Shown piece by piece: positions 63,827 to 64,000 of a DNA stretch of 64,000 nt. Source of the DNA: Litchfieldella rifensis. GTDB taxonomy: Bacteria > Pseudomonadota > Gammaproteobacteria > Pseudomonadales > Halomonadaceae. The stretch spans positions 310,001-374,000 of the forward strand of contig NZ_JBHRUG010000048.1 in NCBI RefSeq assembly GCF_042646605.1, read 5' to 3'. The translations under genes were made by a program, and so were the position numbers. Under the pieces are notes generated by a model, which had not been told where the DNA came from, searched no databases, and saw nothing but the letters and a program-made list of their open reading frames with translations. Each line of letters starts with the position of its first letter. Position 1 is the first letter of the stretch.

Positions 63827-64000
63827 CGTCAGGGGGTAGATTGGGAAAGCTGGATTTCAACACGCCATCCGGAGATGAGCCTTGGCTGTCTGTGTAAGTA
63901 ATGACCACATCGTCTCGTTTGATGACGAGCAACTCGTGCTCGTCGACAGCGACGATCGCGAGATTGGCTTTTGCTCTAAATCCGAGGTGCACAAGGGTGA
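63801..64000 (-). CDS. C-terminal part of an unidentified protein (runs off right edge)
   Basis: The minus-strand frame is open from the window edge to a TGA at 63803-63801. It contains ANLAIVAVDEHELLVIKRDD and VVITYTDSQGSSPDGVLKSS, which read like folded beta-rich protein. A GTG at 63992 could start a 63-residue protein, but no Shine-Dalgarno is seen, so a longer gene entering from the right is more likely. No family is recognised. It overlaps the LysR end by 26 bases, tail to tail. Confidence 0.45.
   Translation of the reverse strand, partial: TLVHLGFRAKANLAIVAVDEHELLVIKRDDVVITYTDSQGSSPDGVLKSSFPNLPPDVTECHPVP

Overview
The window is GC-rich chromosomal DNA from a gammaproteobacterium, most likely a moderately halophilic Halomonas-like organism (Halomonadaceae). 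This is inferred from gene content: a complete proVWX compatible-solute importer, a phasin, an AceE-type pyruvate dehydrogenase, a MexEF-OprN-like RND pump, many LysR regulators and many transporters for organic acids, amines and nucleobases. No rRNA, tRNA, CRISPR array, transposase or prophage gene was seen. Coding density is high, and most operons have 4- or 8-base gene overlaps.

Layout. 1-5.8 kb (minus): two tandem paralogous LysR genes, then a PotD-PotA-PotB-PotC-like amine importer running off the left edge. 5.9-6.9 kb: the stub of an FAD oxidoreductase and an orphan family-3 binding protein. 7.1-10.5 kb: proVWX. 10.5-25.8 kb: an unusual metabolic island with a fold-II PLP dehydratase (minus), class-B-like PutA, nitrilase-superfamily amidase, ATP-grasp ligase, C45-type Ntn hydrolase, a 925-residue Orn/Lys/Arg decarboxylase-like protein, an AraC regulator (minus), an NhaC-family carrier and an orphan PotD-like binding protein. 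The two divergent promoter regions of this island are copies of the same 134-bp element. 25.9-30.3 kb: a MsrP(YedY)-like molybdoenzyme, a cytochrome b, a methionine-pentapeptide-repeat secreted peptide and a divergent two-component system. 30.5 kb: phasin. 31-38.1 kb: LysR and an RND efflux operon. 38.2-42.3 kb: beta-alanine/malonate-semialdehyde catabolism with a divergent LysR. 42.3-53.1 kb: wreckage of an NhaC-type carrier, then maeB-aceE-aceF-lpd and a DASS carboxylate carrier. 53.2-56.6 kb: PaiB-like gene plus two GNATs divergent from a MocR regulator. 56.7-60.4 kb: RidA, an ACR3/BASS carrier with FetAB-like ABC genes, and a HAD phosphatase. 60.4-64 kb: remnant of a LysR gene, an NCS2 nucleobase carrier, a flavodoxin-fold NAD(P)H oxidoreductase, a LysR gene and the end of an unknown gene.

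How the genes may work together. The 38-53 kb half feeds central carbon: beta-alanine to acetyl-CoA (OapT-like, MmsA), and imported C4-dicarboxylates to malate, pyruvate and acetyl-CoA (DASS, MaeB, PDH). The 25.9-30.3 kb block looks like a periplasmic oxidant-scavenging system: a sacrificial Met-rich peptide, the reductase that would repair it, its membrane electron donor and a two-component system with matching promoter repeats. The 10.5-25.8 kb island is the best candidate for an undescribed pathway. It combines amide-bond-forming, amide-breaking and amino-acid-decarboxylating enzymes with a proline/P5C oxidase and uptake proteins under one apparent regulatory element; its substrate cannot be named from sequence. 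All product calls come from reading motifs, with no database search.
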